From Halopenitus sp041821145 (GTDB lineage Archaea > Halobacteriota > Halobacteria > Halobacteriales > Haloferacaceae), in assembly GCF_041821145.1 (NCBI RefSeq), contig NZ_JBGUBC010000003.1:124001-188000 (forward strand): DNA of 64,000 nucleotides. The letters are read 5' to 3'. How positions within the stretch are numbered: position 1 is the first letter of the stretch; every line of letters begins with the position of its first letter. Both the position numbers and the translations under genes were made by a program. This document shows positions 1-7,673 of this stretch, piece by piece. Below the pieces are notes generated by a model. The model was given only the letters and a program-made list of their open reading frames with translations, did not search any database and had not been told where the DNA came from.

Positions 1-2
1 TC

Positions 3-767
3 GCGAAGTTCCGCAGCGATCGAGCCACCGGCGCCGTCTCGGAAGGGAACGGCTCTGTGCTATCCCACCTGGTCGGTGTCACCGAGCAAGACCTCGACGC
101 GAGTGCGATCACCCTGTCGGCTCGTATCCTCGACGAGTTGGATCGAAATGGTGCACTGTCCACGATTCTCGCAGCCGGCGATCCGAATACTGGAAAGACG
201 AATACGGCATGGCTGTTGATCGAACTCGGCCGCACGTTGTGGGACGATCTTCTCGTGATAAGCAACGCTCGCGCCGGGATCGTTGACGAACGAGTAACCA
301 CCTGCCACGATCTCGCGGTCTCGCTGCTGGAACATCGAGCCCGGCCGAAAGCGGTCGTGATCGACGAAGCCTCCACACATTTCGACGCGCGAACGAACTC
401 CCGTGATGTGGCGACACAATGGTCTCCGCTGCTCAAGCGAATGAGTAAGCTCGGTGTGGAGATGGTGATCGTGATCGGTCACACGGGCAAGGACGTTGAT
501 CCCGAAATAAAGCGCCTCACGTCGCTGGCGTTCTACAAGACGGAACCGAAGATCGTCGACTTCTACGAACGATGGCCGTCGAACTCCGATCAGCCGACCG
601 ATCAGCTATTCGGTGGCTCGGTCTCTGCCCTTGAGGCGACACGTGTCGACTACGATCCGGACGAACCCGCTCCCTGGGAATGGAACCTCCGCTCTGGTCT
701 GTTCGATCTCGATCTCGACTGGGAAACGCTTCTGGACGAACTCCGTTCCCGTGGTCCTGCCGAGTAA
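3..767 (+). CDS. P-loop ATPase of an integrated element (5' end outside window)
   Basis: The reading frame is open from base 3, so the gene begins upstream of the window; the first in-window start candidate is a GTG at 57. Counted from there, residues 41-48 (GDPNTGKT) form a Walker A motif, and VVIDEA near residue 100 followed by a VIVIGHTGKD strand looks like Walker B and sensor positions. The C-terminus is strongly acidic. Short single-domain ATPases of this kind occur in haloarchaeal plasmids, proviruses and pleolipovirus-like elements, often near phiH1-type regulators and an integrase, as here. A role in DNA packaging, transfer or replication of the element is inference; the ATPase fold is what the sequence supports. 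Confidence 0.6.
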   Translation, partial: AKFRSDRATGAVSEGNGSVLSHLVGVTEQDLDASAITLSARILDELDRNGALSTILAAGDPNTGKTNTAWLLIELGRTLWDDLLVISNARAGIVDERVTTCHDLAVSLLEHRARPKAVVIDEASTHFDARTNSRDVATQWSPLLKRMSKLGVEMVIVIGHTGKDVDPEIKRLTSLAFYKTEPKIVDFYERWPSNSDQPTDQLFGGSVSALEATRVDYDPDEPAPWEWNLRSGLFDLDLDWETLLDELRSRGPAE

Positions 768-825
768 CCGTCAATCCACCCACCGACCCACCCACCGTTA
801 TCAGGTGGTCGGTGTTCGTATGTTA

Positions 826-858
826 CCGCGCGGCCCCTCCTCGTGGGGGGTCGCGCGG
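826..858 (+). terminator. Hairpin after the ATPase gene
   Basis: Bases 826-839 pair with 845-858 (14 pairs, two of them G-T) around a 5-base loop. It lies about 60 bases after the ATPase stop codon. No T-run follows, so a canonical archaeal terminator is not shown; it could instead be an RNA structure or protein-binding site. Confidence 0.35.
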
Positions 859-967
859 GGTGTGTGTAGATTGCTTCGACCCCAGATAGTAACCCGAATA
901 TCCCTTCGTCCTCCGGCGGTCCAACGAGTGTTGCGGTTCACCAGTAGGAAGCCGGACGCACACCGTA

Positions 968-985
968 GCGCGCCTACTGGCGCGC
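968..985. repeat. Perfect 7-bp inverted repeat, 4-base loop
   Basis: GCGCGCC and GGCGCGC flank TACT. It lies in the same gene-poor spacer as the 826-858 hairpin. Function unknown. Confidence 0.4.
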
Positions 986-1090
986 GAGGAAGCCCGCCCG
1001 GCGCGGCGCGACCATCGGGAGCAGCCGTGCCCGGCAGGACCGACGGAAGTCCATTCTAATTCTGGTGTAGAACGCTTTCTTATTACAGAG

Positions 1091-1264
1091 CTACCCCCAA
1101 AATACACCTGCACCAGTATCTTTCGGATCTCCGAAGTTTCTGAGGGTTTCAGTCACGTATGAAACGCTTGTATCACAATGCTCTGCGATTTCTTCTTTGG
1201 TGGCATTCGGCCACTTTTGAGCGGCATCAAGAATACACTCTTGTTTGGGAGTTAAACTTGACAT
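1091..1264 (-). CDS. Small HTH DNA-binding protein
   Basis: A 57-residue protein beginning MSSLTPKQ. Almost all of it is one predicted helix-turn-helix: a helix around ILDAAQKW, then EEIAEHCDTS-VSYVTETLRNFG, typical of the short HTH domains in haloarchaeal regulators. An ATG 36 bases upstream is in frame, but a clear TATA box (1287-1296) lies about 27 bases before the ATG at 1264, which fits a leaderless transcript starting there. It is followed on the same strand, upstream, by two winged-helix genes, so it likely belongs to the element's regulatory cluster. DNA target unknown. Confidence 0.6.
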   Translation of the reverse strand: MSSLTPKQECILDAAQKWPNATKEEIAEHCDTSVSYVTETLRNFGDPKDTGAGVFWG

Positions 1265-1286
1265 AGATGAACATACCTTATTCGAG

Positions 1287-1296
1287 TTATATAATT
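1287..1296 (-). promoter_or_regulatory. TATA box of the small HTH gene
   Basis: The minus strand reads AATTATATAA, centred about 27 bases before the ATG at 1264. This is the spacing expected for an archaeal TATA box driving a leaderless mRNA, and it decides the start of that gene. Confidence 0.6.
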
Positions 1297-1342
1297 TCAC
1301 TCCCCGATTTTCCTCATATGTAGGGTTCTAGGTGAATCTCCT

Positions 1343-1627
1343 CTAACTAACCGACCACCGGGGAAGGTGCTTCGCATCGAGATCTCCACGAAGGTATGCT
1401 AACCCCCACGACGTGATCTCGTACATATCATCATGGACTGGAACTATCAGCTCTCTTTGTGAGAGTTCATTACATCGCTCTTGGATGTGATCTTTCGACA
1501 CTTTGAGTTCCTGAAATCGGGAATCTGATGCGATCGTTGCGGGTGTTGCCCAACTGTCTTCAGCAAGATGCTCAAGAATACGCTCATCCACCTGTTGCAT
1601 CCAATTCGCTGGTTTTCGGATTGACAT
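1343..1627 (-). CDS. PhiH1-repressor-like winged-helix protein (second of pair)
   Basis: 94 residues with the layout of haloarchaeal phiH1-repressor-like regulators: N-terminal W-M/VDERILEHL helix, a middle recognition helix (VSKDHIQERCNEL), then a wing ending in YEITSWGLAYLRGDLDA. The final GLAYLxGxLDA motif is shared with the adjacent upstream paralogue. The two genes touch: the upstream stop TAA (1630-1628) is followed directly by this ATG (1627-1625), so they are very likely translationally coupled. Probable role: lysogeny-type control of the integrated element. Operator sites were not identified. Confidence 0.7.
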   Translation of the reverse strand: MSIRKPANWMQQVDERILEHLAEDSWATPATIASDSRFQELKVSKDHIQERCNELSQRELIVPVHDDMYEITSWGLAYLRGDLDAKHLPRWSVS

Positions 1628-1915
1628 TTATGCCATCGAAGAACTCTCTTCTCCGTTCGCCTCCGGTAATTCTCCAGCATCCAACTCACCTTCAAGATAC
1701 TCTCGCCCACTCTCAGTGAGAACATACACGCCATTTCCGAGTGGTTGGAGTAGCCCGTGGTCCGCAAGTTTTCGTAATCGCCGCGAGATCTGTGATCGGG
1801 AAACGCGAATGTAGTCGTGTTCCGCAAGCTCAGTCGCCGTCCCTGAGTCTTCTTCCCGAATAATCTCTAGAATTCGGTCATCCCAGAGAGTCATCCAAGC
1901 CGCGGATTTTCTCAT
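1628..1915 (-). CDS. PhiH1-repressor-like winged-helix protein (first of pair)
   Basis: 95 residues: MTLWDDRILEIIREE opening helix, VSRSQISRRLRKLADHGLL recognition helix, then a wing GNGVYVLTESGREYLEGELDA. This is the canonical haloarchaeal phiH1-repressor-like winged helix found in proviruses and plasmids. It is the promoter-proximal gene of a two-gene unit with the paralogue at 1343-1627. A weak TATA-like stretch (about 1942-1949) lies 27-30 bases upstream. Inferred role: repressor controlling the integrase or replication genes of the element. Confidence 0.7.
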   Translation of the reverse strand: MRKSAAWMTLWDDRILEIIREEDSGTATELAEHDYIRVSRSQISRRLRKLADHGLLQPLGNGVYVLTESGREYLEGELDAGELPEANGEESSSMA

Positions 1916-2134
1916 CTAGCGTGTGTTTCCTTCCCCATTCGCTTAATTGTAACACTATGTGTGTTTAGTACCTTCTCAACTATTTGAACACAATCCGTGC
2001 ATTTATGCACAATAAGTGTGAACGTGATTTTGCGAAGCCACCGACTAGGTCTGTGATGACTCTCGTTGGTGACTGAAGACCGGGACCGTGGTTCCAGCAC
2101 GGCCCCGAAAAGGTGGTTTCGCGGCCTCACAGCC

Positions 2135-2299
2135 ATGTCCGAAACCATCCCTGCGGGCGAAGCCCGCACGAACGAGGAAGCGTTCCGATTTGAAAACGGC
2201 TCCGCTTGTGCTGTTTGCGGTCGTCGACGCGCAGACGGATTCGACGCCCAACTGCGCGCGAGTATCTGCGCGAAGTGTGCTCACGAAGCGGAGGCGTAA
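2135..2299 (+). CDS. Zinc-finger microprotein upstream of the integrase
   Basis: A 54-residue protein from the ATG at 2135 (MSETIPAGEA). It carries two CxxC knuckles, CAVCGRRR and CAKCAHEAEA, spaced about 17 residues apart, which suggests one small zinc ribbon. It ends with TAA at 2299, three bases before the integrase ATG at 2303, so the two are probably co-transcribed. In this position it might act as an excisionase or a regulator of the integrase, but that is only inferred from the neighbourhood. A longer in-frame start at 2066 is less likely. Confidence 0.5.
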   Translation: MSETIPAGEARTNEEAFRFENGSACAVCGRRRADGFDAQLRASICAKCAHEAEA

Positions 2300-2302
2300 C
2301 TG

Positions 2303-3355
2303 ATGGGCGACGATCTCGAACCGATTTCTCCGAACGATGCGGTGGAGATGTACCAGGAGGCGATGCGCGACGAACACGCGGAGTCGACGAGGAAAAGCGC
2401 GAAGCATCGCCTCGGTGCCTTCGTCCAGTTTTGCGATGAGGAAGGTATCGAGGACCTAACCGAACTCACCGGTCGCGATCTGTTTCAGTATCGGATCTGG
2501 CGTCGGGAGGGCCAGGGCGATGGCCGCGAACCGATCAAGTTGGTTACGCTGAAGGGGCAGCTTGCGACCCTTCGTCGATTCCTCCGGTTCGCGGCGAACA
2601 TCAACGCGGTTCCTCCCGAGCTGTACGAGCAGATCGTCCTCCCGACGATGAAGAACGGTGAGGACGTTTCGGAATCGACGTTGGATCCGAGCCGCATCAT
2701 CGATATTTTGCGATATCTGGAGGGAGCACAACCAGCATCTCGCGATCACATCATACTGTTGCTCCTGTGGGAAACCGGCGCGCGCACGGGTGCAGTACGA
2801 GGACTCGATCTCGGAGATGTGGATTTGGATGGGTCACACCCTCGGTTCACGGGTCCGGCCGTGAGTTTCAATCATCGACCGGATACCGGTACACCCCTCA
2901 AGAATCAGGAAGCTGGTACTCGGTGGAACCGGATTAGTGGGTCGACCGCGGCCTACATCGAGGACTACATCGAGTATCATCGGGATGATGTCACCGACGA
3001 TCACGGTCGGCACCCGCTGATCACGACCGAGTACGGTCGTCCGACCGGTAACACGCTTCGAGTTTCATTGTATCGGGTGACTCGTCCGTGCTGGCGCGGG
3101 GAACCGTGTCCTCACGATCGGAACGTCGACGAGTGTGATGCGACCCATCTCGATCACGCGAGTAAGTGCCCTTCGTCGCGATCTCCTCACGACGTCCGGA
3201 GTGGGCGAGTGACGTACTACCGGCGAGAGGACGTCCCCCGGCGGATCGTGAAGGATCGTCTGAACGCGAGCGAGGACATTCTCGATCGCCATTACGATCG
3301 GCGTTCGGATCGCGAGCAGGCTGAACAGCGCAGCGATCACCTCCCCGATATTTAG
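2303..3355 (+). CDS. Tyrosine recombinase / integrase
   Basis: 350 residues with the two-part architecture of phage-type tyrosine recombinases: an N-terminal SAM-like core-binding domain (about 10-115) and a C-terminal catalytic domain. The catalytic set is visible: R161 in ETGARTGAVRGL, K200 in the beta-hairpin (TPLKNQE), H296 and R299 in SPHDVRSG, and Y331 in DRHYDRR. A Cys/His-rich insertion (about 263-290: CWRGEPCPH..CDATH..C) could bind zinc, as in many haloarchaeal integrases. All key residues are present, so it looks active. It lies at the end of the element beside a cluster of short repeats, the usual place for an attachment site. Confidence 0.9.
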   Translation: MGDDLEPISPNDAVEMYQEAMRDEHAESTRKSAKHRLGAFVQFCDEEGIEDLTELTGRDLFQYRIWRREGQGDGREPIKLVTLKGQLATLRRFLRFAANINAVPPELYEQIVLPTMKNGEDVSESTLDPSRIIDILRYLEGAQPASRDHIILLLLWETGARTGAVRGLDLGDVDLDGSHPRFTGPAVSFNHRPDTGTPLKNQEAGTRWNRISGSTAAYIEDYIEYHRDDVTDDHGRHPLITTEYGRPTGNTLRVSLYRVTRPCWRGEPCPHDRNVDECDATHLDHASKCPSSRSPHDVRSGRVTYYRREDVPRRIVKDRLNASEDILDRHYDRRSDREQAEQRSDHLPDI

Positions 3356-3388
3356 GTCAATGAACGCGACAATCACAGTAGCTAAACG

Positions 3389-3396
3389 CTTAAAAG
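3389..3396 (+). promoter_or_regulatory. TATA-like box after the integrase
   Basis: CTTAAAAG is a reasonable archaeal TATA box in otherwise GC-rich DNA. Initiation would fall near 3415-3420, giving either a long leader for the gene at 3615 or a short structured RNA: a hairpin (GTGCTG / CAGCAC, 3441-3457) follows. Not confirmed by any second signal. Confidence 0.3.
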
Positions 3397-3404
3397 GCAA
3401 GACC

Positions 3405-3520
3405 CACCGTGCCCGTACAGCCGTCGAGTGAACACGAGGTGTGCTGAATCGCAGCACGTAGGGGTACTCACCGTGCCCGTTATCTAGCGCCTCTCACGTC
3501 CGTCGGGTCACCGTGTCCCT
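3405..3520. repeat. Three direct repeats CACCGTGCCCGT; candidate attachment region
   Basis: CACCGTGCCCGT occurs at 3405-3416 and 3469-3480, with an imperfect third copy (CACCGTGTCCCT) at 3509-3520. The copies lie just after the integrase and before the core gene at 3615, as expected for the arm or core sites of an attachment region. No tRNA gene is visible here. The matching left attachment site would be outside the window. Confidence 0.4.
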
Positions 3521-3614
3521 CTCTACAGTCTGGCTGTTCGGGCATCGGATCCCACAGTGGCCGGACGCTCATCTGACAGGACCCTTTTTCTCATTCGACC
3601 CCGTCTCTCCGATC

Positions 3615-3881
3615 ATGCCCGATCCTGAACTCCTGCAAGAGGCACGCGACTCGATCGAGACGGCCCGTGAACGAATGGACGGCGACATTGCCGACCGACT
3701 CGCGTCGATCGGCGATCGACTCGAGAGCGCCATCGAGGCCGATCGAACCCTCGATCATGGGACGCTCGCCCGACTCCAGAATTCGCTTTCGGAGATCGCG
3801 GAGACGGTTGAGGACGCCGAGCCGATCGACGTCGCACGGGAGCGACTCTCGCGATACCGCGAGGACGTCGAGGGCGTCTGA
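3615..3881 (+). CDS. Small coiled-coil haloarchaeal protein (DUF7553-like)
   Basis: 88 residues from MPDPELLQEARDS. It is almost entirely helical, with heptad-like spacing through ARERM-DRLASIGDRLESAIEAD and RLQNSLSEIAETVEDAE. Small acidic proteins of this sort sit next to sucCD in several haloarchaea; the function is unknown. An ATG-less extension to 3513 exists but encodes residues unlike the rest of the protein, so the ATG at 3615 is preferred. It converges on sucD. Confidence 0.6.
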   Translation: MPDPELLQEARDSIETARERMDGDIADRLASIGDRLESAIEADRTLDHGTLARLQNSLSEIAETVEDAEPIDVARERLSRYREDVEGV

Positions 3882-3967
3882 ACGAACGGACTGCTCACGT
3901 CTGCACGAACTGGACGAACGCGATAGAGGAACGGACCGAGTCGACGGCTCGTGAGACGGCGTTCCCG

Positions 3968-4837
3968 CTACAGGACGTTCTCGATGTGGTCGGCGACTTC
4001 CTCGGGGGTGTCACCGACCGGAACTCCGGCAGCGTTGAGCGCGTCGATCTTCGATTCGGCGGTTCCAGTGCCCGAACCGGAGACGATCGCGCCGGCATGG
4101 CCCATCCGTTTGCCCGGCGGGGCCGTTCGTCCGGCGATGAAGCCGGCGACCGGCGTGTCCATGTGCTCGCCGATGAACTGCGCGGCCTGCTCTTCGTCCT
4201 CGCCGCCGATCTCGCCGCACATCACGATGGCCTCGGTCTCCTCGTCGGCCTCGAAGGCCTCGAGCGCGTCGATGAACGAGGTCCCGATGATGGGGTCCCC
4301 GCCGATCCCGACCGCGGTCGTCTGGCCGATACCGCGTTTGGTGAGGTTATCGACGACCTGGTAGGTGAGCGTTCCCGATCGTGAAACGAGTCCGACGTTG
4401 CCGTCGACGAAGATGTTCCCCGGGAGGATGCCGAGTTTCGCCTCGCCCGGCGTAATGATGCCCGGACAGTTCGGTCCGAGCAGTTTCGTGTCGACCTCCG
4501 AGAGGCGCTTTTTCACCTTCGCCATGTCCTGAGTGGGGATTCCCTCGGTGATCGCGACGACCAGATCGAGATCCGTATCGAGCGCCTCGAAGATCGCGTC
4601 GGCGGCGAACGCCGGCGGCACGAACACGACGGAGGCGTCCGCGTCCTCGACCTCGACGGCCTCGTCGACGGTGTCGTAGACCGGGACGCCGGCGACCTCC
4701 TGGCCGCCCTTGCCGGGTACTGCACCGGCAACGACGTTCGTGCCGTATTCGATCATCTGTCCGGTGTGGAACTTGCCTTCCCCACCGGTGATTCCCTGTA
4801 CCACGACGCGCGTGTCGTCGTCCACCAAAATGCTCAT
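3968..4837 (-). CDS. sucD: Succinyl-CoA ligase (ADP-forming), alpha subunit
   Basis: 289 residues, full length for SucD. The N-terminal CoA-binding Rossmann domain opens with TRVVVQGITGGEGKFHT, and the C-terminal ligase domain contains the phosphohistidine region GHAGAIVSGSGTG near residue 248. It forms the alpha subunit of succinyl-CoA synthetase, which makes ATP from succinyl-CoA in the citric acid cycle. The ATG at 4837 overlaps the end of sucC (stop at 4834), so the two subunits are translationally coupled. Confidence 0.95.
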   Translation of the reverse strand: MSILVDDDTRVVVQGITGGEGKFHTGQMIEYGTNVVAGAVPGKGGQEVAGVPVYDTVDEAVEVEDADASVVFVPPAFAADAIFEALDTDLDLVVAITEGIPTQDMAKVKKRLSEVDTKLLGPNCPGIITPGEAKLGILPGNIFVDGNVGLVSRSGTLTYQVVDNLTKRGIGQTTAVGIGGDPIIGTSFIDALEAFEADEETEAIVMCGEIGGEDEEQAAQFIGEHMDTPVAGFIAGRTAPPGKRMGHAGAIVSGSGTGTAESKIDALNAAGVPVGDTPEEVADHIENVL

Positions 4838-5985
4838 TGGGCCACCTCCTGGGCGTTCTCGACTGCACGCTGGACGGCCGCCTCCAGCGTCTCCTCGACC
4901 TCGATGAGGTCCGTGTTCAGTATCTCCATGCCTTCCTCGGCGTTCGTCCCCGCGAGACGGACGACCACCGGCTTGGGAATCTCATCGAACTGGCTCAATG
5001 CCTCGTTGATTCCCTGCGCGACCTCGTCGCCCCGGGTGATTCCCCCGAAGATATTGAAGACGACGGAGTCAACGTTGGGGTCCGAAAAGACCATATCGAG
5101 CGCGTTCGTGACTCGCTCCGCCTTCGCGCCGCCGCCGATGTCGAGGAAGTTCGCCGGCGATCCGCCGTAATGGTCGACGAGATCGAGCGTGGTCATCACG
5201 AGCCCCGCCCCGTTGCCGATGATCCCGACGTTACCCGACAGGCGGACGTAATCGAATCCGTACTCGCCGGCCTTCCGTTCGAGGTCGTCCTCGTAGGACT
5301 CCTCGGCCATCTCCGTGAGATCGGGCTGGCGAAACAGCGCGTCCTCATCGATATTCATCACGGCGTCGGCGGCGACCACGTCGCGATCACCCGTGATCAT
5401 CACCGGGTTCACCTCGATCTCGGAGGCGTCGTTGGACTCGTAGAGATCGTACAGCGTCGAGAGAAGGGACGCGACGTCGCCGGCGACGTCTCGGTCGACA
5501 CCCGCATCGTAGACTACCTTGCGGGCCTGATAGGGGTGGAGACCGAAGGCCGGATCGACGTGTTCGCGAGCGATGGCGTCAGGGGTCTCCGCTGCGACCT
5601 CCTCGATGTCGACGCCGCCCTCGGTGGAGACCATGAGAACGGGTCGACCCGCACTGCGGTCCATCGTCACGCCGACGTACAGTTCGTCCACGAAGTCGAC
5701 GCCGGCCTCGACGAGGACGCGGTCGACGGTGTAGCCCTTGAGGTCCATCCCGAGGATGTCCTCGGCGTACTGTTCGGCCTCCTCGCGGTCGCTGGCGATC
5801 TTGATGCCACCGGCCTTGCCGCGGCCGCCGACGTGTACCTGTGCCTTGATGGCCGCCGGGAACCCGATTTCCTCGACGGCGTCGAGAACCTCCTCGACGT
5901 TCTCGGCCAATCTCGAGTCCGGAACGGGGATTCCGGCGTCGGCAAAGAGGTCCTTTGCCTGATACTCGTGCAGCTTCATTTCCAT
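4834..5985 (-). CDS. sucC: Succinyl-CoA ligase (ADP-forming), beta subunit
   Basis: 383 residues, full length. It starts MEMKLHEYQAKDLF and carries the ATP-grasp domain (KAQVHVGGRGKAGG near residue 50) and the C-terminal CoA-ligase domain (NIFGGITRGDEVA). It pairs with the downstream sucD. A TATA box (6007-6015) lies 26 bases before the ATG at 5985, which fits a leaderless mRNA starting there; the second ATG at 5979 gives the more commonly annotated MKLHEYQ start. Confidence 0.95.
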   Translation of the reverse strand: MEMKLHEYQAKDLFADAGIPVPDSRLAENVEEVLDAVEEIGFPAAIKAQVHVGGRGKAGGIKIASDREEAEQYAEDILGMDLKGYTVDRVLVEAGVDFVDELYVGVTMDRSAGRPVLMVSTEGGVDIEEVAAETPDAIAREHVDPAFGLHPYQARKVVYDAGVDRDVAGDVASLLSTLYDLYESNDASEIEVNPVMITGDRDVVAADAVMNIDEDALFRQPDLTEMAEESYEDDLERKAGEYGFDYVRLSGNVGIIGNGAGLVMTTLDLVDHYGGSPANFLDIGGGAKAERVTNALDMVFSDPNVDSVVFNIFGGITRGDEVAQGINEALSQFDEIPKPVVVRLAGTNAEEGMEILNTDLIEVEETLEAAVQRAVENAQEVAQ

Positions 5986-6006
5986 TCGAAGAGGGGTTCG
6001 TCGGGC

Positions 6007-6015
6007 GCTTAAATC
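6007..6015 (-). promoter_or_regulatory. TATA box of sucCD
   Basis: The minus strand reads GATTTAAGC, centred 26 bases before the sucC ATG at 5985, the standard archaeal spacing for a leaderless transcript. Confidence 0.6.
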
Positions 6016-6695
6016 CCGCTCATTCGTCTCGATGATAGAGATCGTCCCCGTCTCGAACGAGGGACGCTCCGTCGGGATCGAGCGTCGATCGACTTCTCCG
6101 CCGCAAGTATATCATGAACATTTATTATGAATCTTTCCCTCGCTATCGGTGATGACATCCGTAGTACACGGCTGATGCCGACCACGATGCCGAGGGAACG
6201 ACCTCGACGTCCGCCGACGTGTCGACGTTTGATCGGACGGATCCGATCGATGAATCGGCGACCGAGACGTCGGACGATATCGACGACGGCCGCAGTGTAC
6301 CTGCGCCGGCGCAGTTCGGGACCGGCAACGGTCGTCGATTACCGAACACGATCGACGGTGAGAACGCCTTCGCGGGACGGCTGCGGGGGTCGAACTCGAC
6401 GTGGGGGGACGATCGACGATAGGAACGGTCCACTGGCCGACGGGAGGTTTAACCGATGGACGAACGTATGTTGGTCCGGCCGATGACGATCGACCGCTCC
6501 GAGCCGGCTCGGCACCGGCCGTGACGAGCCCTATGAGTGCCGAGGCCAGCTTTCTATCCATACATTTCGGGAAAGAAGTGAACGAACGTCAGAGAATCGC
6601 GTCTGCTACCCTCTGAGAGAGGACAGTCGTAATCACAAGGCGAATAGAGTACACTCTGAGGCGTCACATAGGCCCAATCACGCTCTTCGGAGTGA
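6016..6695. other. Long gene-poor stretch with a promoter-like site and a decayed small ORF
   Basis: No intact gene is convincing. A TATA-like site ATTTATTATGAA (6119-6130) matches the Hsp20 promoter at 11961-11972. About 25 bases after it, an ATG at 6152 opens MTSVVHG and stops at once. The frame that follows (6165-6422) has no ATG but encodes an acidic, Ser/Thr-rich chain of typical haloarchaeal composition. This looks like a small gene broken by a frameshift, next to an insertion-sequence scar. Confidence 0.35.
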
Positions 6696-6953
6696 ATGGC
6701 CGAGTTGATCGAGAAACACGACGTCAAAGACGCCGTGTTTCTCATCGACAACGCAGACGATCGTATCGGTGGCCTTCGACGAGAAAACCTCAGCTACCGC
6801 GTCCAACAACACGGCTTCAGAAATTCCGTCGAACGTATCTTTCGTGAGGTAGAACGTAGAACGTCTTCGTTCTCAAACCGTTTCAGTCACGTCGATCCGC
6901 CGACCGCGGAAACGTGGTTGCAAGCCCACGCCGTCTGGTGGAATCATGCTTAA
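6696..6953 (+). pseudogene. IS6-family transposase remnant (C-terminal third)
   Basis: 85 residues matching the C-terminal end of haloarchaeal IS6-family transposases: EKHDVKDAVFLIDNAD, then the conserved block RNSVERIFREVERRTSSFS with the third catalytic acidic residue (E of VERIF), NRFSHVDPPTAETWLQ and AVWWNHA. Intact enzymes are about 210-230 residues and start with an HTH and two Asp residues; those parts are missing here, so this is a dead fragment. It sits in the gene-poor gap between sucC and the HAD gene and records a past IS insertion. Confidence 0.8.
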
Positions 6954-6980
6954 GTTAACACGACCGCTTTGTGACTTGAC

Positions 6981-7640
6981 TCAGGCTCCACAGATCTCAT
7001 GGAGGTCGTCAAGGGAGTCGATATCCCAAGTTGGCCATACATTAAGATCCCAGTCGCTTCGGTGGGGGCGACGGATAAAGGCCGAGTCAATATCAGCATT
7101 CTCGGCAGCCTTGATATCAGACTCATTATCGCCGACGTACAGGGCAGACTCCGCGTTGAGATCTGCCAGCGCACGCTCGAGATAGTGTGGATTCGGCTTT
7201 CGAAGTGTGAGGCTCTCGGTCGTTGCCTCACGGCCATAAGCGGTGTCGAACAGATCCGAAATTTCGAAGTGATCTAAGAGAAAATCGACCGTCTCTTGCT
7301 GGTTTGAGCTGACGATCCCCTTCGCGGTATCAAGACCAGACAGCGCGTCGATATCCTCGTAGGGGGTTTTCCGTCCCGCGCGGGCTTCTTCCTGTTGGGC
7401 CCGAGATACTGTGCTATCGCGAGTGCGCCAGAATTGCTCTGATTCGATGTTGTATACATCACTAACGGTGGCGACGTCACTGGGAGTCGCTCCAATAGTC
7501 ATATCATCGACGTGATCTGGATTGGGATCGGTTACCCCAAACTGCGCAAACGTCTCTTCGGTAGCTTCTCGGAGGACATCAAAACGGGTTCGACCGACGA
7601 GGACGCCGTCGTTATCGAAGACGACGGTATCATACGACAT
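6981..7640 (-). CDS. HAD-superfamily hydrolase
   Basis: 219 residues with all four HAD motifs: DNDGVL (nucleophile D9, acid D11), S of VSSNQQ (about 112), K of RKPNPHY, and GDNESD (motif IV). A helical cap lies between motifs I and II, as in phosphoglycolate-phosphatase-like members. The substrate cannot be read from sequence. A TATA box (about 7661-7670) sits 26 bases before the ATG at 7640, so the transcript is probably leaderless. GC content here is lower than in neighbouring core genes, and an IS6 scar follows, which hints at acquired DNA. Confidence 0.85.
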   Translation of the reverse strand: MSYDTVVFDNDGVLVGRTRFDVLREATEETFAQFGVTDPNPDHVDDMTIGATPSDVATVSDVYNIESEQFWRTRDSTVSRAQQEEARAGRKTPYEDIDALSGLDTAKGIVSSNQQETVDFLLDHFEISDLFDTAYGREATTESLTLRKPNPHYLERALADLNAESALYVGDNESDIKAAENADIDSAFIRRPHRSDWDLNVWPTWDIDSLDDLHEICGA

Positions 7641-7660
7641 ATTTTTTGTTAGGTATCCAA

Positions 7661-7670
7661 CGTAATAAGG
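7661..7670 (-). promoter_or_regulatory. TATA box of the HAD hydrolase gene
   Basis: The minus strand reads CCTTATTACG, centred 26 bases before the ATG at 7640. Confidence 0.5.
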
Positions 7671-7673
7671 GTT

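Larger units (their letters stand above)
768..1090. other. Gene-poor, GC-rich spacer with two strong hairpins
   Basis: No credible gene is visible in these 320 bases. Frames that stay open encode Arg/Ser/Pro-rich peptides unlike haloarchaeal proteins. The stretch holds two strong inverted repeats (826-858 and 968-985). It separates the plus-strand ATPase from the minus-strand regulators, so it may contain their termination signals or a structured RNA or replication site of the element. Confidence 0.5.

Noticed and set aside
3400..3520. A tRNA gene as the integration site beside the integrase
   Set aside because: The region has a hairpin and repeats, but no cloverleaf and no GGTTC-type T-loop could be drawn.
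4837..6012. A 391-residue plus-strand frame antisense to sucC
   Set aside because: It is an antisense shadow of sucC; composition and motifs do not support a protein.
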